Assembly: GCA_023382655.1 (NCBI GenBank)
Contig: JAHDWK010000002.1
Coordinates: forward strand, 124,001 to 188,000
Direction of reading: 5' to 3'
Source: Anaerolineae bacterium
GTDB lineage: Bacteria; Chloroflexota; Anaerolineae; Promineifilales; Promineifilaceae
DNA: 64,000 bases
Part shown: piece after piece, positions 40,021-49,709 of the stretch
Layout of the letters: every line of letters starts with the position of its first letter
Position numbering within the stretch: the stretch's first letter is position 1
Position numbers and translations under genes: made by a program
Notes under the pieces: generated by a model
Databases searched by the model: none
What the model was told of the DNA's origin: nothing
What the model saw: the letters and a program-made list of their open reading frames with translations, nothing else

Positions 40021-41099
40021 GGCCGTTTCTCCGCCAGTAAAAACATTTCCCCACCGGCCCACAGCAGCACGGCCGTTGCCATCCGCTGCCACTCATCTGG
40101 TCCATCAGTTGCCGGCATACGCACACCTCTGGTCAAAGCCACCAACCGCCGCCCGCCATAGCGGCACCAGCTTACCAGTTGGTGTCTCACCGGGCGTTGT
40201 CCCCAATGTGGGCGGGTGACGCCGAGCAGGGTGCTCCATATCCGCAGGCCGCCTTCGTCCATCGCATACGCCAGCGCCGGGTATAGGGCCTTTACGCACA
40301 GCCCGGCCCCCGCTATCGCCTGTTCATAGGTGGGCCAATCCGGCCGCGTCTCCACAATACCTACCGCCAGTTCGTGCGCTGCGTGGCGTTTCAGCGTTCT
40401 TTGTTCCCCTTCTACCACAGACCGGCAGGGTTCATTGATAGCGCATAACCGCCCGCCTGGTTTCAGCACCCGCGCCACGTTTTGCAGCAGCAGTGGCAGA
40501 TTGGCGCAATGGTGCAGCGCCGCCGCGCAAAACACCAGGTCAAACTGCTCTGGGAAAAAGGGCAAATTTTCACCATCACCAATCAGCCGGTCAAAATACG
40601 TGCCGGCGTCATCCATGAGGGCGCGGGCACGGCCCAACCCCACATTTTCGTCAGATACCACATCCAGTGCCACCACCCGGCAGCTACGCCGGGCGAATTG
40701 TTTGGCTGCCCAGCCCCGCCCGGCGCCCAAATCCAGGATCGTTTCCTGACCGGTCAGCTTTAATTCTTGCAGCGCTATATCAAAGGAGCGGGCCACGCTG
40801 CGCCACGGTTCTTCCGGGTAATAAGGAATCTGTAAGTCTACGGCATTTGTCTGCACTTCATAAATGCCTAAATCTTTGTGGAAGGTTACCCAGCCTTCAG
40901 CCTCAGCCGCTTTGGGCTGCCAGCGTTCGTCGTCCACATAGAGGCGGGGCATCCCATTCTGGATGGGATAAACGGCCGTGCAGCCAGTACAAACCAACTC
41001 CCCCGTCCAGATTTCCGGTTCGCGCCGTTCGTGGGACACGGCCGTCAGCCCATGCTGGCAGGCCGGACAACAAATCAACTCTAGTAAATCTTCTTTCAT
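40017..41099 (-). CDS. Class I SAM methyltransferase with N-terminal Trm112-like zinc-ribbon
   Basis: About 360 residues from ATG 41099. N-terminus LICCPACQHGL and LVCTGCTAVYPIQNGMPRL is a Trm112p-like four-Cys module. Methyltransferase motif I LDLGAGRGWAAKQFA, then ALDVV, and AALHHCANLPLLLQNVARVLKPGGRLCAINEP typical of Methyltransf_11 members. Likely methylates a sugar of the glycan, as such genes commonly sit in polysaccharide clusters. A longer frame from 41117 would start inside a palindrome. Confidence 0.9.
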   Translation of the reverse strand: MKEDLLELICCPACQHGLTAVSHERREPEIWTGELVCTGCTAVYPIQNGMPRLYVDDERWQPKAAEAEGWVTFHKDLGIYEVQTNAVDLQIPYYPEEPWRSVARSFDIALQELKLTGQETILDLGAGRGWAAKQFARRSCRVVALDVVSDENVGLGRARALMDDAGTYFDRLIGDGENLPFFPEQFDLVFCAAALHHCANLPLLLQNVARVLKPGGRLCAINEPCRSVVEGEQRTLKRHAAHELAVGIVETRPDWPTYEQAIAGAGLCVKALYPALAYAMDEGGLRIWSTLLGVTRPHWGQRPVRHQLVSWCRYGGRRLVALTRGVRMPATDGPDEWQRMATAVLLWAGGEMFLLAEKRP

Positions 41100-41112
41100 C
41101 TGATCTGCTCTT

Positions 41113-41197
41113 GTCATTCCGAACGAAGTCTTCGGAGTGAGGAATCCCTACATGTTGCCTGGGATTCTTCACTTCGCTCCGCTTCGTTCAGAATGAC
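41113..41197. repeat. GTCATTC...GAATGAC inverted repeat
   Basis: gtcattccgaacgaag and cttcgttcagaatgac arms with ggaatccc / gggattctt inner arms. It carries the stop codon of the GT4 gene (41188-41190). This motif type is common in many bacterial genomes. Confidence 0.8.
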
Positions 41198-42270
41198 AGT
41201 TTGATGCGGTTAAATAGTCCCTTCAAATTCTCTGCCAGCGCCGCGTCACTGTACTGGGCGGCCCAGGGGGCTGCTGCCTGGCGCATTTGTTGGTAACGGC
41301 CGTCATCGGCCAACAAGGCCAACACCTGCGCCGCCGCTGCCTGCGGATCGGCCTTGTCAAAGACCAGCCCGGCGGGGCCGGCCACTTCGGGCAAGGGGGG
41401 GACGTGGTGTACGGCCGTGGGCGTGCCAAAATACAACGACTCCGCCACCGGCACACAAAAACTCTCCCACTCCGACGTGACAAACAGCAGCCGGGCGTGG
41501 CGGAACAACGCTTCCAACACCGCCGGATTGTTCACCTGGTCGGTAAACAAGACCCGATCTTGCAGCCCCTTTTGGGCAATCAACGTTTCAATTTGCTGCT
41601 GGTATTTGCCCGTTTGCTGGCGTGTGCCCACCAGGATGAGCACGGTGTTTGGTCTGGCCTGGTTGATATGGCTGAAAATCGCTACCAACGCCAGCACATC
41701 CTTTTGGGGCACAATGCGCCCCACCATGAGAAAGTATTCCAATTGGCTTAAAGAAGCGGCCAGCGCCGCATCCTCGCCGGTAAATTGGGCGGTGTCAATG
41801 CAATAAAAAACCTTGTGGATATGGGCAGCGGGAAAATTCAGGCTTTGCAGCCACTCGCGGCTGTATTCGCTGTGAACGACATAATGGTCAAAGCGGTTAT
41901 GTAGCGTAGGCAGTACATCCAGCCCCTGCTGGCAGAGAAAGGCCAGGTGTTCATTTTGCCCGGCAAAGAGGTGGGGTGGGCAAATGCCGTGAAAATCTAG
42001 CAGTTTGACATCGCGGCTGCTGAGCGCCAGTTCCACATTGTCGGCATAAATGGAGTAGTGGAACCAGAGGAAATCCTGGCCGGTATTGGGGTAAAAGCGT
42101 GAATGGCGGGCCTCGCTGGCTAATGGGGGCGCGATATGATCAGCATACAGATAAACCTGTACGCCAAATTCGCGCAGGATACGGCCGCTGCTGAGGACAA
42201 AGTTGCTCACGGCATCACCCGGCGTCAGCCCGGCAGTCATGATGTGAATGGTTTTGGGGAACATGATCAT
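41188..42270 (-). CDS. Glycosyltransferase family 4
   Basis: 360 residues. HIMTAGLTPGDAVSNFVLSS is the N-terminal acceptor loop, YFLMVGRIVPQKDVLALVAIF the donor-domain start, and ESFCVPVAESLYFGTPTAVHHVPPLPE contains the GT4 catalytic Glu region. Start at MIM or the next Met; no Shine-Dalgarno because a palindrome (42273-42327) sits immediately upstream. The last codons and stop are provided by the 41113 palindrome. Confidence 0.88.
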   Translation of the reverse strand: MIMFPKTIHIMTAGLTPGDAVSNFVLSSGRILREFGVQVYLYADHIAPPLASEARHSRFYPNTGQDFLWFHYSIYADNVELALSSRDVKLLDFHGICPPHLFAGQNEHLAFLCQQGLDVLPTLHNRFDHYVVHSEYSREWLQSLNFPAAHIHKVFYCIDTAQFTGEDAALAASLSQLEYFLMVGRIVPQKDVLALVAIFSHINQARPNTVLILVGTRQQTGKYQQQIETLIAQKGLQDRVLFTDQVNNPAVLEALFRHARLLFVTSEWESFCVPVAESLYFGTPTAVHHVPPLPEVAGPAGLVFDKADPQAAAAQVLALLADDGRYQQMRQAAAPWAAQYSDAALAENLKGLFNRIKLSF

Positions 42271-42272
42271 GT

Positions 42273-42327
42273 GTTCGTAGTGGGCGATTTATCGCCATCT
42301 GACGCCGCTGAAGCGGCTACTACGAAC
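42273..42327. repeat. Palindrome, family GTTCGTAGT...ACTACGAAC
   Basis: Outer arms 42273-42281 and 42319-42327 enclose two inner hairpins (GGCGAT/ATCGCC and GCCGCT/AGCGGC). It carries the stop of the 42320 gene and lies two bases before the start of the 41188 gene. Confidence 0.8.
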
Positions 42328-43519
42328 GTTTCTCTTCCTCCATAATCGCTTGAATCACCGCCGTATACTGGCCAATGACCGCTTCCCATTGAAAATTTTG
42401 CAACACGTAACGGCGGCCCTGTTTGCCCAGGGTCACGGCCGTTTCCCGATGCGCCAGCAAATAATCCAATGTGGCCGCAAATTCCGGGTAATTGCTAAAG
42501 TACAGACCGCCGTTGCCCTGGGTGCAATGTTCCCGCGTCACGGCGCAGTCACCATGCACCAGTACCGGCGTGCCCGCCAGCCAGCTTTCCATGATCACAA
42601 TGGAAAAACTCTCATGTACTGACGGCATACAAAACACATCCGCCGCCGCATAAGCATCATATTTATCCTGCACCGGGATAAAACCCAAATCCAGCACCGA
42701 ATCGCGGGCTTCGGCGGGAATCGTCACCTGTCCGGGACCAATGAGGACCAACCGAGCCGGGTGGGCAGTTTGCCGACTATATTGTGCCCAATAATTCAGC
42801 AGCAGCGGCGTGTTTTTGCCCGGTTCACGCCGCCCGGCATACAGGATGACGGGCGTATCGCCCAGGCCATATTTCTGGCGAAAGCGACGGCCGTCGCCCT
42901 GCCAATCCGTATCCACCCCACCACCAATGACCGCGCGAATCTGACCATTCTCAGCCGGGAACAGTTGGTCGGCCAGTGCCCGTTCGGCATGGGCATAAAA
43001 GAGCAGCGCCCGCACGCGGGGGATGGTTTGTTGGTGAATGTGCAGGCGGGCGTACCCTTCATCATGCAGGCAAGGAATCATCAGACTGTGAGCCGGGCAA
43101 ATTTGCGCCCCAAAGGCGGTGGTGGCAAACATGTAGGGGATGAAAATGTACAGGTATTCGTCTTGATGCTGCGCCAGGTAGGTATACAGATCAGGGCAGC
43201 GAAACATCTCCTGATGGAAAATTTCTTCCTCGGCGGGGCTGACGGCCGTGCCACGCATCAGCCGTTGGTTGATCTGATCAAAGGCGGCTTTGTCCCGCTT
43301 TTGCACGGCAAATCGGCGCACCGGCAGGCCATCCTCGTTGGTCAGCCCCGGTTTGTGGTAGTTTGTGCTCCAATCACTGTACAGGTCGCGCAGGCAGGTG
43401 CTCAGGATTTCCACCTCAAAGCCAGACTGCTGCAAATGCACGGCCGTGCGCCGCGTTTCGGCTTCCGCGCCGCCGGGAATATCACGGCCGTACCAGGGAA
43501 CGACAAAAGCGAGTTTCAT
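42320..43519 (-). CDS. Glycosyltransferase family 4
   Basis: 399 residues from ATG 43519 (AAGGA upstream). LAFVVPWYGRDIPGGAEAETRR opens the fold; VILYAGRREPGKNTPLLLNYW the donor domain; SFSIVIMESWLAGTPVLVHGDCAVTREHC carries the catalytic Glu. Paralog of the gene at 38839-40020, suggesting duplication within the cluster. Ends at a palindrome-borne TAG. Confidence 0.92.
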   Translation of the reverse strand: MKLAFVVPWYGRDIPGGAEAETRRTAVHLQQSGFEVEILSTCLRDLYSDWSTNYHKPGLTNEDGLPVRRFAVQKRDKAAFDQINQRLMRGTAVSPAEEEIFHQEMFRCPDLYTYLAQHQDEYLYIFIPYMFATTAFGAQICPAHSLMIPCLHDEGYARLHIHQQTIPRVRALLFYAHAERALADQLFPAENGQIRAVIGGGVDTDWQGDGRRFRQKYGLGDTPVILYAGRREPGKNTPLLLNYWAQYSRQTAHPARLVLIGPGQVTIPAEARDSVLDLGFIPVQDKYDAYAAADVFCMPSVHESFSIVIMESWLAGTPVLVHGDCAVTREHCTQGNGGLYFSNYPEFAATLDYLLAHRETAVTLGKQGRRYVLQNFQWEAVIGQYTAVIQAIMEEEKRS

Positions 43520-43541
43520 GAACAATCCTTCTACCGTTCGC

Positions 43542-44336
43542 TCAGGGAAGTGGTACTGTACGTTGTCCCACTACTGTAAAGTAAGGAAACATTGTTTTCA
43601 ATTCAGTGTTCATTTGGGAATGGTAGCTTACCTTTGATTCCTCAAACCCTAACACACTGATGAATTGCTGGATAATAGCTGGTGAATACCACCACCAGGT
43701 CGTGGGTGGCTGTGCCCTTTTGGCCTGCGGTACGAAAATAGCCACAGGGCTATACCGGCCCCGCATGAGAGAAAAGCGAAAGAGGTGGCCTCTACTCCAC
43801 AACGGCTCGGTAATTATGACCGTTTGCCGGGTCAGGCGTAAAGCACTCGCCAAAGCGTGAAATGGATCCCGGAGGTGCAGCAAAATGGCGCCGAAGACAG
43901 CCACATCTACTTCGCCAATAGCTTCCGGTATGGCATATGCATTGCCATAGACAACAGGGACTTTAGACCCTTTAGCTTTATGAGAAAACCAATAAGCATT
44001 TCTGATCTTTTCCATCCAGGATTGCATGTTCTCGGTTCGTTCTGCTAACGAACCACGTGCATACGGCACAATATCGGCCACTTCGTCAGGGGCCAGGTCA
44101 AAGGCAATTACATCCGCTCCCTGACTTTCCATATAGAAACAAAGATAACCACCCGCGGTACCAACTTCCAAAACTCGTTTGCCTTTTAAAGAAACGTTAC
44201 CCAAATATCTGTCTGTATGGGCACGTAAGTCCCATAAACCCTCGATGACACCATGCTCCGGCAATTCGACTGTGTGGTAAAAGACACAGTCTTCTATAGA
44301 AAGTCCTTCTCTGGGTTGTGTAGTAATCTCAATCAT
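43542..44336 (-). CDS. Class I SAM-dependent methyltransferase
   Basis: 264 residues. Motif I VLEVGTAGGYLCFYMESQGADVIAFD, preceded by GLWDLRAHTDRYLGNVSLKGKR, which resembles DUF1698/Methyltransf_23 enzymes; VAVFGAILLHLRDPFHALASALR is the post-II helix. Acts probably on a sugar or lipid in the cluster pathway; not enough for a tRNA-wobble enzyme (CmoB) call. No good RBS seen. Confidence 0.85.
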   Translation of the reverse strand: MIEITTQPREGLSIEDCVFYHTVELPEHGVIEGLWDLRAHTDRYLGNVSLKGKRVLEVGTAGGYLCFYMESQGADVIAFDLAPDEVADIVPYARGSLAERTENMQSWMEKIRNAYWFSHKAKGSKVPVVYGNAYAIPEAIGEVDVAVFGAILLHLRDPFHALASALRLTRQTVIITEPLWSRGHLFRFSLMRGRYSPVAIFVPQAKRAQPPTTWWWYSPAIIQQFISVLGFEESKVSYHSQMNTELKTMFPYFTVVGQRTVPLP

Positions 44337-44409
44337 CTTTTACATTCACCTATGTTTTCCAGCTACATAAGTAAGTCAAGATAGTTGTAAAAGGCTATCT
44401 TGCACATAT

Positions 44410-44793
44410 CTATGATCCGTTTTCCCTTTCCAGTTCTTCGGCTATCAGGTTTACGGCGCGGAGGATGTGGGCATTGAACTGGATTTGTTCGGCCGCCTGT
44501 TTGTTAACATAATACACAACCAATTCGTGCAACATCTGGCGAATGCGCTGCAACAGCCCGCCGATAATCGGTGTATTCACCAGAGTTACATACAGCTTCA
44601 CGTCTGTCTGGTCGTAGACCAGGCTGGCCTGGTACAGGTGTTCGTAGAATTCGGGCGACAGCCGCTTGCCAGACAAGGTGACAATCGGCCCCCGATCTGG
44701 CCGCGCCAAATCTTTCTTCGCCAAAATTTGCTGGCGAATGTCCAGCATAATTTCTTCGATATTAATCTCTTCCCTCGCCTCACTCTCGTTCAT
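44410..44793 (-). CDS. Conserved small protein of glycan clusters, unknown
   Basis: 127 residues. The N-terminal part INIEEIMLDIRQQILAKKDL resembles the short helical region found at the start of proteins in bacterial polysaccharide clusters (EEIMxxIRxxI). The rest is helical (LLQRIRQMLHELVVYYVNKQAAEQIQFNAHILRAVNLIAEELE). No catalytic motif. Location suggests a partner of the glycosyltransferases or methyltransferases. Confidence 0.65.
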   Translation of the reverse strand: MNESEAREEINIEEIMLDIRQQILAKKDLARPDRGPIVTLSGKRLSPEFYEHLYQASLVYDQTDVKLYVTLVNTPIIGGLLQRIRQMLHELVVYYVNKQAAEQIQFNAHILRAVNLIAEELERENGS

Positions 44794-44841
44794 AGTTCCT
44801 CAGTTTCAGAAGTTCAATTTTTCCCAAAAAGTTGAGCTTCT

Positions 44842-47025
44842 TTAAGGATTTTCCACTTTGGACAGGCGCAATGACCAGACAAGCGGTAAAACGGCCGTTG
44901 GTTTATGCTCCGTCGTGGCTTCCAAAAAATCGCTGGTAATGGTCACGCTGGTTTCGCGGAAAGGCATCTGCTGTGTTTCCAACCAGGCCGGGTCGCCAAC
45001 CCAGTAGACAGTGCGCCCGCTATTTTGCCATCCTTTGATGGTATTGACCAACGTGATCTCATCTAACGCTTCTAAATTGCGCAGAATGAGCGGTTCGTGT
45101 CCATACTGAAATTTCAACGGCGCGCCCAACTGATCACCCAGGCCAATGATACTCTGATCATTCCACAGGATAATGGCGTTCTCGTCTAATTGCGCCGCCA
45201 ACGCCGCTACCTGTTCCGGCAGCCCCACATAATCTACCCGGCTGATAAAACCCCGCGCTGACCAGGCTATGCTGCCCAGCCAGAGAAGGGTGAGGAGGAC
45301 GGCCGTAGCCTGTAGTCCGTAAGCCGTAAGCCGTAAGCCGTTATCCGTAATCGGTTTACGGATTACGGGTAACGGCTTACGAAAAAAAAGCGAACCAAGC
45401 AGGTAGGCGGCACCCACAATGAACAGGGGCAGCGTCGCGGGCACGTAGCGGCGCATGGCGTAAATTTGGGTGGGGTTGTTGCGAATGGTCCAGATGAAAA
45501 AGAGGGTGAAAAAGAGAGTGATGAGCAGCATCACGGCCGTTTGCCAGTTCACCCGCCACACCAGCAAACAAATGCCCGCCACCCCCAACCAGACACCCAT
45601 CGGCGATAGGTACCAACCCAGCCGCAGCAGATTTTCGTAGTCTAATCGGGGCAGTTCCCCGGCGCTGAACAGGTCATTGTAGGTGAGGGTGGGGGCGGTA
45701 TAGGGCCGTACAAACCAGCCATACACCGCCAGTGCCGCCAACGCGATGATGAGGAGGATGAGTAACGGCCGTCGGTATTTTTCCAACAGACCAACCAGAG
45801 GCGCATAGAAATAGGCAAACAGCCCCAAACCGGCCCCACCGACCAACATCATGGCAATTAACCCACCTTGCCCGCGTGTCAGGCTCAAAATGGCATAGTT
45901 GTACAGATCAAAAAAGTAAGGCTGGCTTTGCCACAGTGCATGAACCAGCGAATGGGCCACCAGCGCCATCAATGGTACGGCAAACCAGGCCAACCCCGCC
46001 TGCCGTCGCCGCCACTGCCACACCACCACCAGCGCCAGAATGGGCAGCACAAACAGCGTGTCAATACGCACCAGGAATAGGCTGCCCAGGCTGGCCCCGG
46101 CCAATCCGGCCCACAGCCGCGCCGGGGCACGATTACTCAGCCACACGGCCGTAGCCAACAACCCGCTCCACAGCAAAAACTGCGTCAACGTCTCGCTGGT
46201 GGGGTAGCGGGCAAACCATACCTGCATGGCAGTCAGCGTCAACCCCACCAGTGCCAGCGCCGCCACTTCCCACCGGCTGATCTGCCGCACAAAGAGGTAC
46301 ACCGCCAGTGACGCCAGCAGTGCCCACAAGCCGGTCAGCCGCAGTACACTCTGCACCCCGCCCAGGCCGTAGGCTACCGCATACCAGACCGGATGCAGCG
46401 GATAGAACTGGGGCGTCAATTCACCCCGCGCCACATCCGTGACGTAAAAGGCGGGCAAAAAGTAACTTTCCACCACCGGGTTGCGAATAGGGCGCAAAAC
46501 CACCGTTTGTAACGAGGGGTCTAAATCGGCCAGCGTCTCGTCGTATACCAGCAAACGGCCGTTTTGGGCAATATGCGCCGCCAGGTTTACATAAACACCA
46601 GCATCACCCGCCCCGGTAATATACTGGTGGGGCCGGACAAAGAGCCAGCCCGCTACCAGCAACCAGAGCAGCAGGAACGGCCGTTCCCAACGCCCCTCTC
46701 CCTGAAATAATGACCGCCGGTTAAAAACAGGCAGCGAAGGCGACAATCCACCGCGCTTGATGGCGGCTAGTGCCAACAGCAGCGTCAGCCCAAACCAGCA
46801 GCCCAGCAACAGCGTCAGTGAATAGAGGCCAAACTCCACCAGCCAGACGACCGCCCACCCCATGATGACCAGGCCAGCCGTCAGGGCGGCAAACGCTTTT
46901 TCCAGCCAATCGAGTGCCGCTGACGGCCGTAACCCGATCAACACCGTCACCAGCAGCCAGCCAGGGATCAACCCCAACAGCAGGATAACGCCCAAAGCCA
47001 ACCAGCTAACCAACGTCTCGACCAT
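44842..47025 (-). CDS. Large multi-pass membrane protein, glycosyltransferase 39/83-like
   Basis: 727 residues with about 12-13 hydrophobic segments (for example LVSWLALGVILLLGLIPGWL; LVALVGLTLTAMQVWFA). The extracytoplasmic loop HQYITGAGDAGVYVNLAAHIA carries an acidic motif like the catalytic loop of GT-C enzymes that use polyprenyl-phosphate sugars. Residues about 550-575 (PLPVIRKPITDNGLRLTAYG) are translated heptads (45312-45381) inserted in a loop before a membrane segment. Overlaps the next GT4 gene by 20 bases. Confidence 0.72.
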   Translation of the reverse strand: MVETLVSWLALGVILLLGLIPGWLLVTVLIGLRPSAALDWLEKAFAALTAGLVIMGWAVVWLVEFGLYSLTLLLGCWFGLTLLLALAAIKRGGLSPSLPVFNRRSLFQGEGRWERPFLLLWLLVAGWLFVRPHQYITGAGDAGVYVNLAAHIAQNGRLLVYDETLADLDPSLQTVVLRPIRNPVVESYFLPAFYVTDVARGELTPQFYPLHPVWYAVAYGLGGVQSVLRLTGLWALLASLAVYLFVRQISRWEVAALALVGLTLTAMQVWFARYPTSETLTQFLLWSGLLATAVWLSNRAPARLWAGLAGASLGSLFLVRIDTLFVLPILALVVVWQWRRRQAGLAWFAVPLMALVAHSLVHALWQSQPYFFDLYNYAILSLTRGQGGLIAMMLVGGAGLGLFAYFYAPLVGLLEKYRRPLLILLIIALAALAVYGWFVRPYTAPTLTYNDLFSAGELPRLDYENLLRLGWYLSPMGVWLGVAGICLLVWRVNWQTAVMLLITLFFTLFFIWTIRNNPTQIYAMRRYVPATLPLFIVGAAYLLGSLFFRKPLPVIRKPITDNGLRLTAYGLQATAVLLTLLWLGSIAWSARGFISRVDYVGLPEQVAALAAQLDENAIILWNDQSIIGLGDQLGAPLKFQYGHEPLILRNLEALDEITLVNTIKGWQNSGRTVYWVGDPAWLETQQMPFRETSVTITSDFLEATTEHKPTAVLPLVWSLRLSKVENP
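45312..45381. repeat. Ten perfect heptads inside membrane-protein gene
   Basis: gtagtcc, three gtaagcc, gttatcc, gtaatcg, gtttacg, gattacg, ggtaacg, gcttacg: a 70-base palindrome built only of 7-base units, with one arm mismatch, lying in frame in the coding sequence. Confidence 0.95.
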
Positions 47026-48184
47026 ACTTCTCTAGCAGGTGACGGATAAAGTCATGGTAAGCAGCCGCAACCGGTTCCGGCGCGTAGTGTGCGCGAATGG
47101 TTTGCCGCCCGGCCTGTCCCATCTGCTCTCGCAAATCCGCGTTCTCCCCTAACTGACACATGGCCGTAACCAGCGCCGTCTCATCTAGCGGCGAAATCTT
47201 CAGAGCGGCGGCAGCGGGAATTTCGCTGTACCAGCCCTGGTCAAAGACGATGAGTGGTTTGGCCGCGCCCATAGCCCGCAGCGCCACTGCTGACGTCTCA
47301 CCGATGGTAGGGTGGCGTAAGCTCAGCACCACATCGGCCAGCAGCAGCCAGCCCACAAATTCTGATAAATTGACGACGTACCCGGTCTGGTAGACAAAGG
47401 ATTCCAGATGCAGCTCCTTTATCAGCGTTGTGAGTGACTCCGTTTCAGAGGCGAGTGTTTCGCCCACGATGAGAAAATAGGCCTGGGCATTCGTCTGGCG
47501 CACACGGCTGAAGGCGCGTAGTGCCAGCTCCATCTGTTTATGGACTGTTATCTGGCCCAGGCTGGCAAAGATGATGGCGTCATCGGGCGCATCCATATCG
47601 TTGCGTAGGCGGGGTTGCCCGGTTTGTGGCGTCATCAATTCAGGGATGACACGGGTGGGGATGGACGGCCGTATACGCTGTACCATCCCCTGCGCATAGT
47701 GGCTGTGGGTGATCATGCCTAAACTTATGTCAATTAACCGATCGCTCAGCGTTAGTTTGTACACATCTTCAGACTGCAAATGAGTGAGGTAATCCGGGCC
47801 AGGGCCAATTTGGGCATAAGCCAGTTCTCGTATATAGCCAATCCGGTCGCCCTGCCCGATGGTGCGGTCGGCGATGAAGTGATGTAGCCCCGGTTCATGC
47901 AAAACCACCAGGCCGGGATACAGCAGGCTCATCCGGTAAATCTCTTCGTGGTGGTGACTGTTACCCAGGTGGTAGAGCGGTAAATCATATTGCCATTGGG
48001 TGGCGGGGTAAGTTTGTAACGGCCGTACTACAAATTGCGCCCTGATGGCCTCTGCCACCTCAGCCGGGTCAGCTACAAACAGCGTCATGTCGGCATGAGC
48101 CGCCAGGTGGGGTAGCAGTTCGGCACTGTGGTCGGCGATGCCGCTGCGCGTAGGGGGTAGCGGGCTGAAATAGGCTATCTTCAT
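47006..48184 (-). CDS. Glycosyltransferase family 4
   Basis: 392 residues. IAYFSPLPPTRSGIADHSAELLPHLA is the characteristic start of a GT4 group with this PPxxSGIADY-like motif; FASLGQITVHKQMELALRAF begins the donor domain; IGETSAVALRAMGAAKPLIVFDQGWYSE is the C-terminal catalytic region. Follows the GT2 gene and overlaps the membrane protein by 20 bases. Confidence 0.92.
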   Translation of the reverse strand: MKIAYFSPLPPTRSGIADHSAELLPHLAAHADMTLFVADPAEVAEAIRAQFVVRPLQTYPATQWQYDLPLYHLGNSHHHEEIYRMSLLYPGLVVLHEPGLHHFIADRTIGQGDRIGYIRELAYAQIGPGPDYLTHLQSEDVYKLTLSDRLIDISLGMITHSHYAQGMVQRIRPSIPTRVIPELMTPQTGQPRLRNDMDAPDDAIIFASLGQITVHKQMELALRAFSRVRQTNAQAYFLIVGETLASETESLTTLIKELHLESFVYQTGYVVNLSEFVGWLLLADVVLSLRHPTIGETSAVALRAMGAAKPLIVFDQGWYSEIPAAAALKISPLDETALVTAMCQLGENADLREQMGQAGRQTIRAHYAPEPVAAAYHDFIRHLLEKYGRDVG

Positions 48185-48249
48185 CGGTAAACTGCAAACG
48201 GATAACGGAGTACGGATAACGGATTACCGTTTACCGATCACCGATCACC
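48185..48249. repeat. Heptad-repeat palindrome
   Basis: ggtaaac, gataacg, gagtacg, gataacg, gattacc, gtttacc, gatcacc units between the GT4 start and the end of the GT2 gene, including the last GT2 codons (VIGDR). Confidence 0.8.
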
Positions 48250-49709
48250 TCTTCCAACGCTGCCAGCCGCTCATTCATCTGTTTGATCTGCATCGTCAGT
48301 TCGGCCATTTGCCGGCTGTTTGTGACCAGATCGTGATCCTGGGCGACCAGGCGCTCATCGAGTTGGCTGATGGTCGCCTGGATTTCCTGGCTAAAGGTTT
48401 GCAAATTTTGCAGTAGGAGTTGGTTAAATTCGTTTTGCTGCTGGAGCAACGGCCGTACATACCACGTCGTCGAAATGTTGTTCCAGCGTGCCCGGAACCA
48501 GGTGAGCAGGGGGCCGACCAGGGGGGTGTGCGATGTAAACGGCCGTTCCTGCACCACCGCTTTTTCCCATAACACTTTTTTATCCATCATTCCACTCTTC
48601 ACTCTCTTTTGGGATCGACTCAGGTGTTCACTGGCGGCTGTTGCCAGCGCCAGCAACCCGGAAAGATAGGCCGACCACTCCTGCTCTGACAATTTGAATT
48701 TCGGCAACACCAGCGCTATATCCTGGTAAACCCGGCGCATCAATTTGATCTGCGGCATATGGGACAGGCTTGCCAGGTTTGCCTGCTCCGCCGGTAAAAA
48801 ATCTTGCAAAAACTGGGCGGGGGTGTAATGCTTCAGCACGTAATACAGCCGGTTACGGTTCAAATCATAATACTGCCGCTCGCTCATTGGCCCCATGGTC
48901 AGCGATTCGTGATGGGTGGCCACGGCCGTAGGCACATACACCACGCGAAAGCCGGCCTCTATGGCGCGGCGGCAAAAGTCCACTTCTTCATAATAAATGG
49001 GCGAAAAGGCTTCATCTATCAGTCTGATGGCGTCCAGCACTTCGCGGCGCACCGCCAGCGCCGCCCCGGTTACGTAATCCACATCACAAAGTTCATCAGC
49101 CTGAGCATTATCTGGTTGTTTATAAAAGCGATGGCGGCCAATGGCTAATGGATATTCGAGCATGGCTCCGGCGTGTTGCAAGGTACGGCCGTCGCCAAAA
49201 ACCAGTTTCGCGCCGGTAATACCGACGGCCGGGTCCGCCAGCATTGGCCGCACCAATTCCGTCAGCCAGTCCGGGCGCACTTCCACGTCATTATTAAGCC
49301 AGATGGTGACATCGTTGCCCGCCTGCTGCAACCCCCGGTTCATGCCCCCGCTGAAGCCCAGGTTTTCCTTATTGGCGATAATGCGGATCGTGGGGAAATT
49401 GGCTTGCACAAAGGGCAAGGAATCATCGGCCGAGCCATTGTCCACCAGCACAATCTCATAACGCCCTGGATAGTCAAGTTGGGTCAGGGAAGGGAGGTAT
49501 TGTTGCAGCAGGTTACGGCCGTTCCAGTTCAAAACAAGGAGCGATACCCTCGGCCACATCGCGGGAGCGTTTATCAAGCTATCCATGCAGCCAACGAGTT
49601 TACCGTGCAAGCGGCGATCCGTAAACCGTGAACCGTAAGCCGTAAACCGTAAGCCGTAAACCGTAAGCCGTAAACCGTAAGCCGTAAGCCGATTACGGTC
49701 ACGAATCAC
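48231..49709 (-). CDS. Glycosyltransferase family 2 with coiled-coil tail
   Basis: 492 residues as drawn. GT-A domain: VSLLVLNWNGRNLLQQYLPS, VLVDNGSADDS, NLGFSGGMNRGLQQAGNDV, WLNNDVEVRPDW (DxD-like), YYEEVDFCRRAIEAGF; rhamnosyltransferase-like. The last 70 residues are coiled coil (QLDERLVAQDHDL to RLAALEEVIGDR). The GTG at 49709 overlaps the upstream stop as GTGA, favouring this start, yet the first 40 residues (RLTAYGL RLTVYGL RFTAYGS) are a translated heptad repeat; ATG at 49586 is the alternative and would give the normal N-terminus. Neither start has an RBS. Confidence 0.85.
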   Translation of the reverse strand: MIRDRNRLTAYGLRLTVYGLRFTAYGSRFTDRRLHGKLVGCMDSLINAPAMWPRVSLLVLNWNGRNLLQQYLPSLTQLDYPGRYEIVLVDNGSADDSLPFVQANFPTIRIIANKENLGFSGGMNRGLQQAGNDVTIWLNNDVEVRPDWLTELVRPMLADPAVGITGAKLVFGDGRTLQHAGAMLEYPLAIGRHRFYKQPDNAQADELCDVDYVTGAALAVRREVLDAIRLIDEAFSPIYYEEVDFCRRAIEAGFRVVYVPTAVATHHESLTMGPMSERQYYDLNRNRLYYVLKHYTPAQFLQDFLPAEQANLASLSHMPQIKLMRRVYQDIALVLPKFKLSEQEWSAYLSGLLALATAASEHLSRSQKRVKSGMMDKKVLWEKAVVQERPFTSHTPLVGPLLTWFRARWNNISTTWYVRPLLQQQNEFNQLLLQNLQTFSQEIQATISQLDERLVAQDHDLVTNSRQMAELTMQIKQMNERLAALEEVIGDR

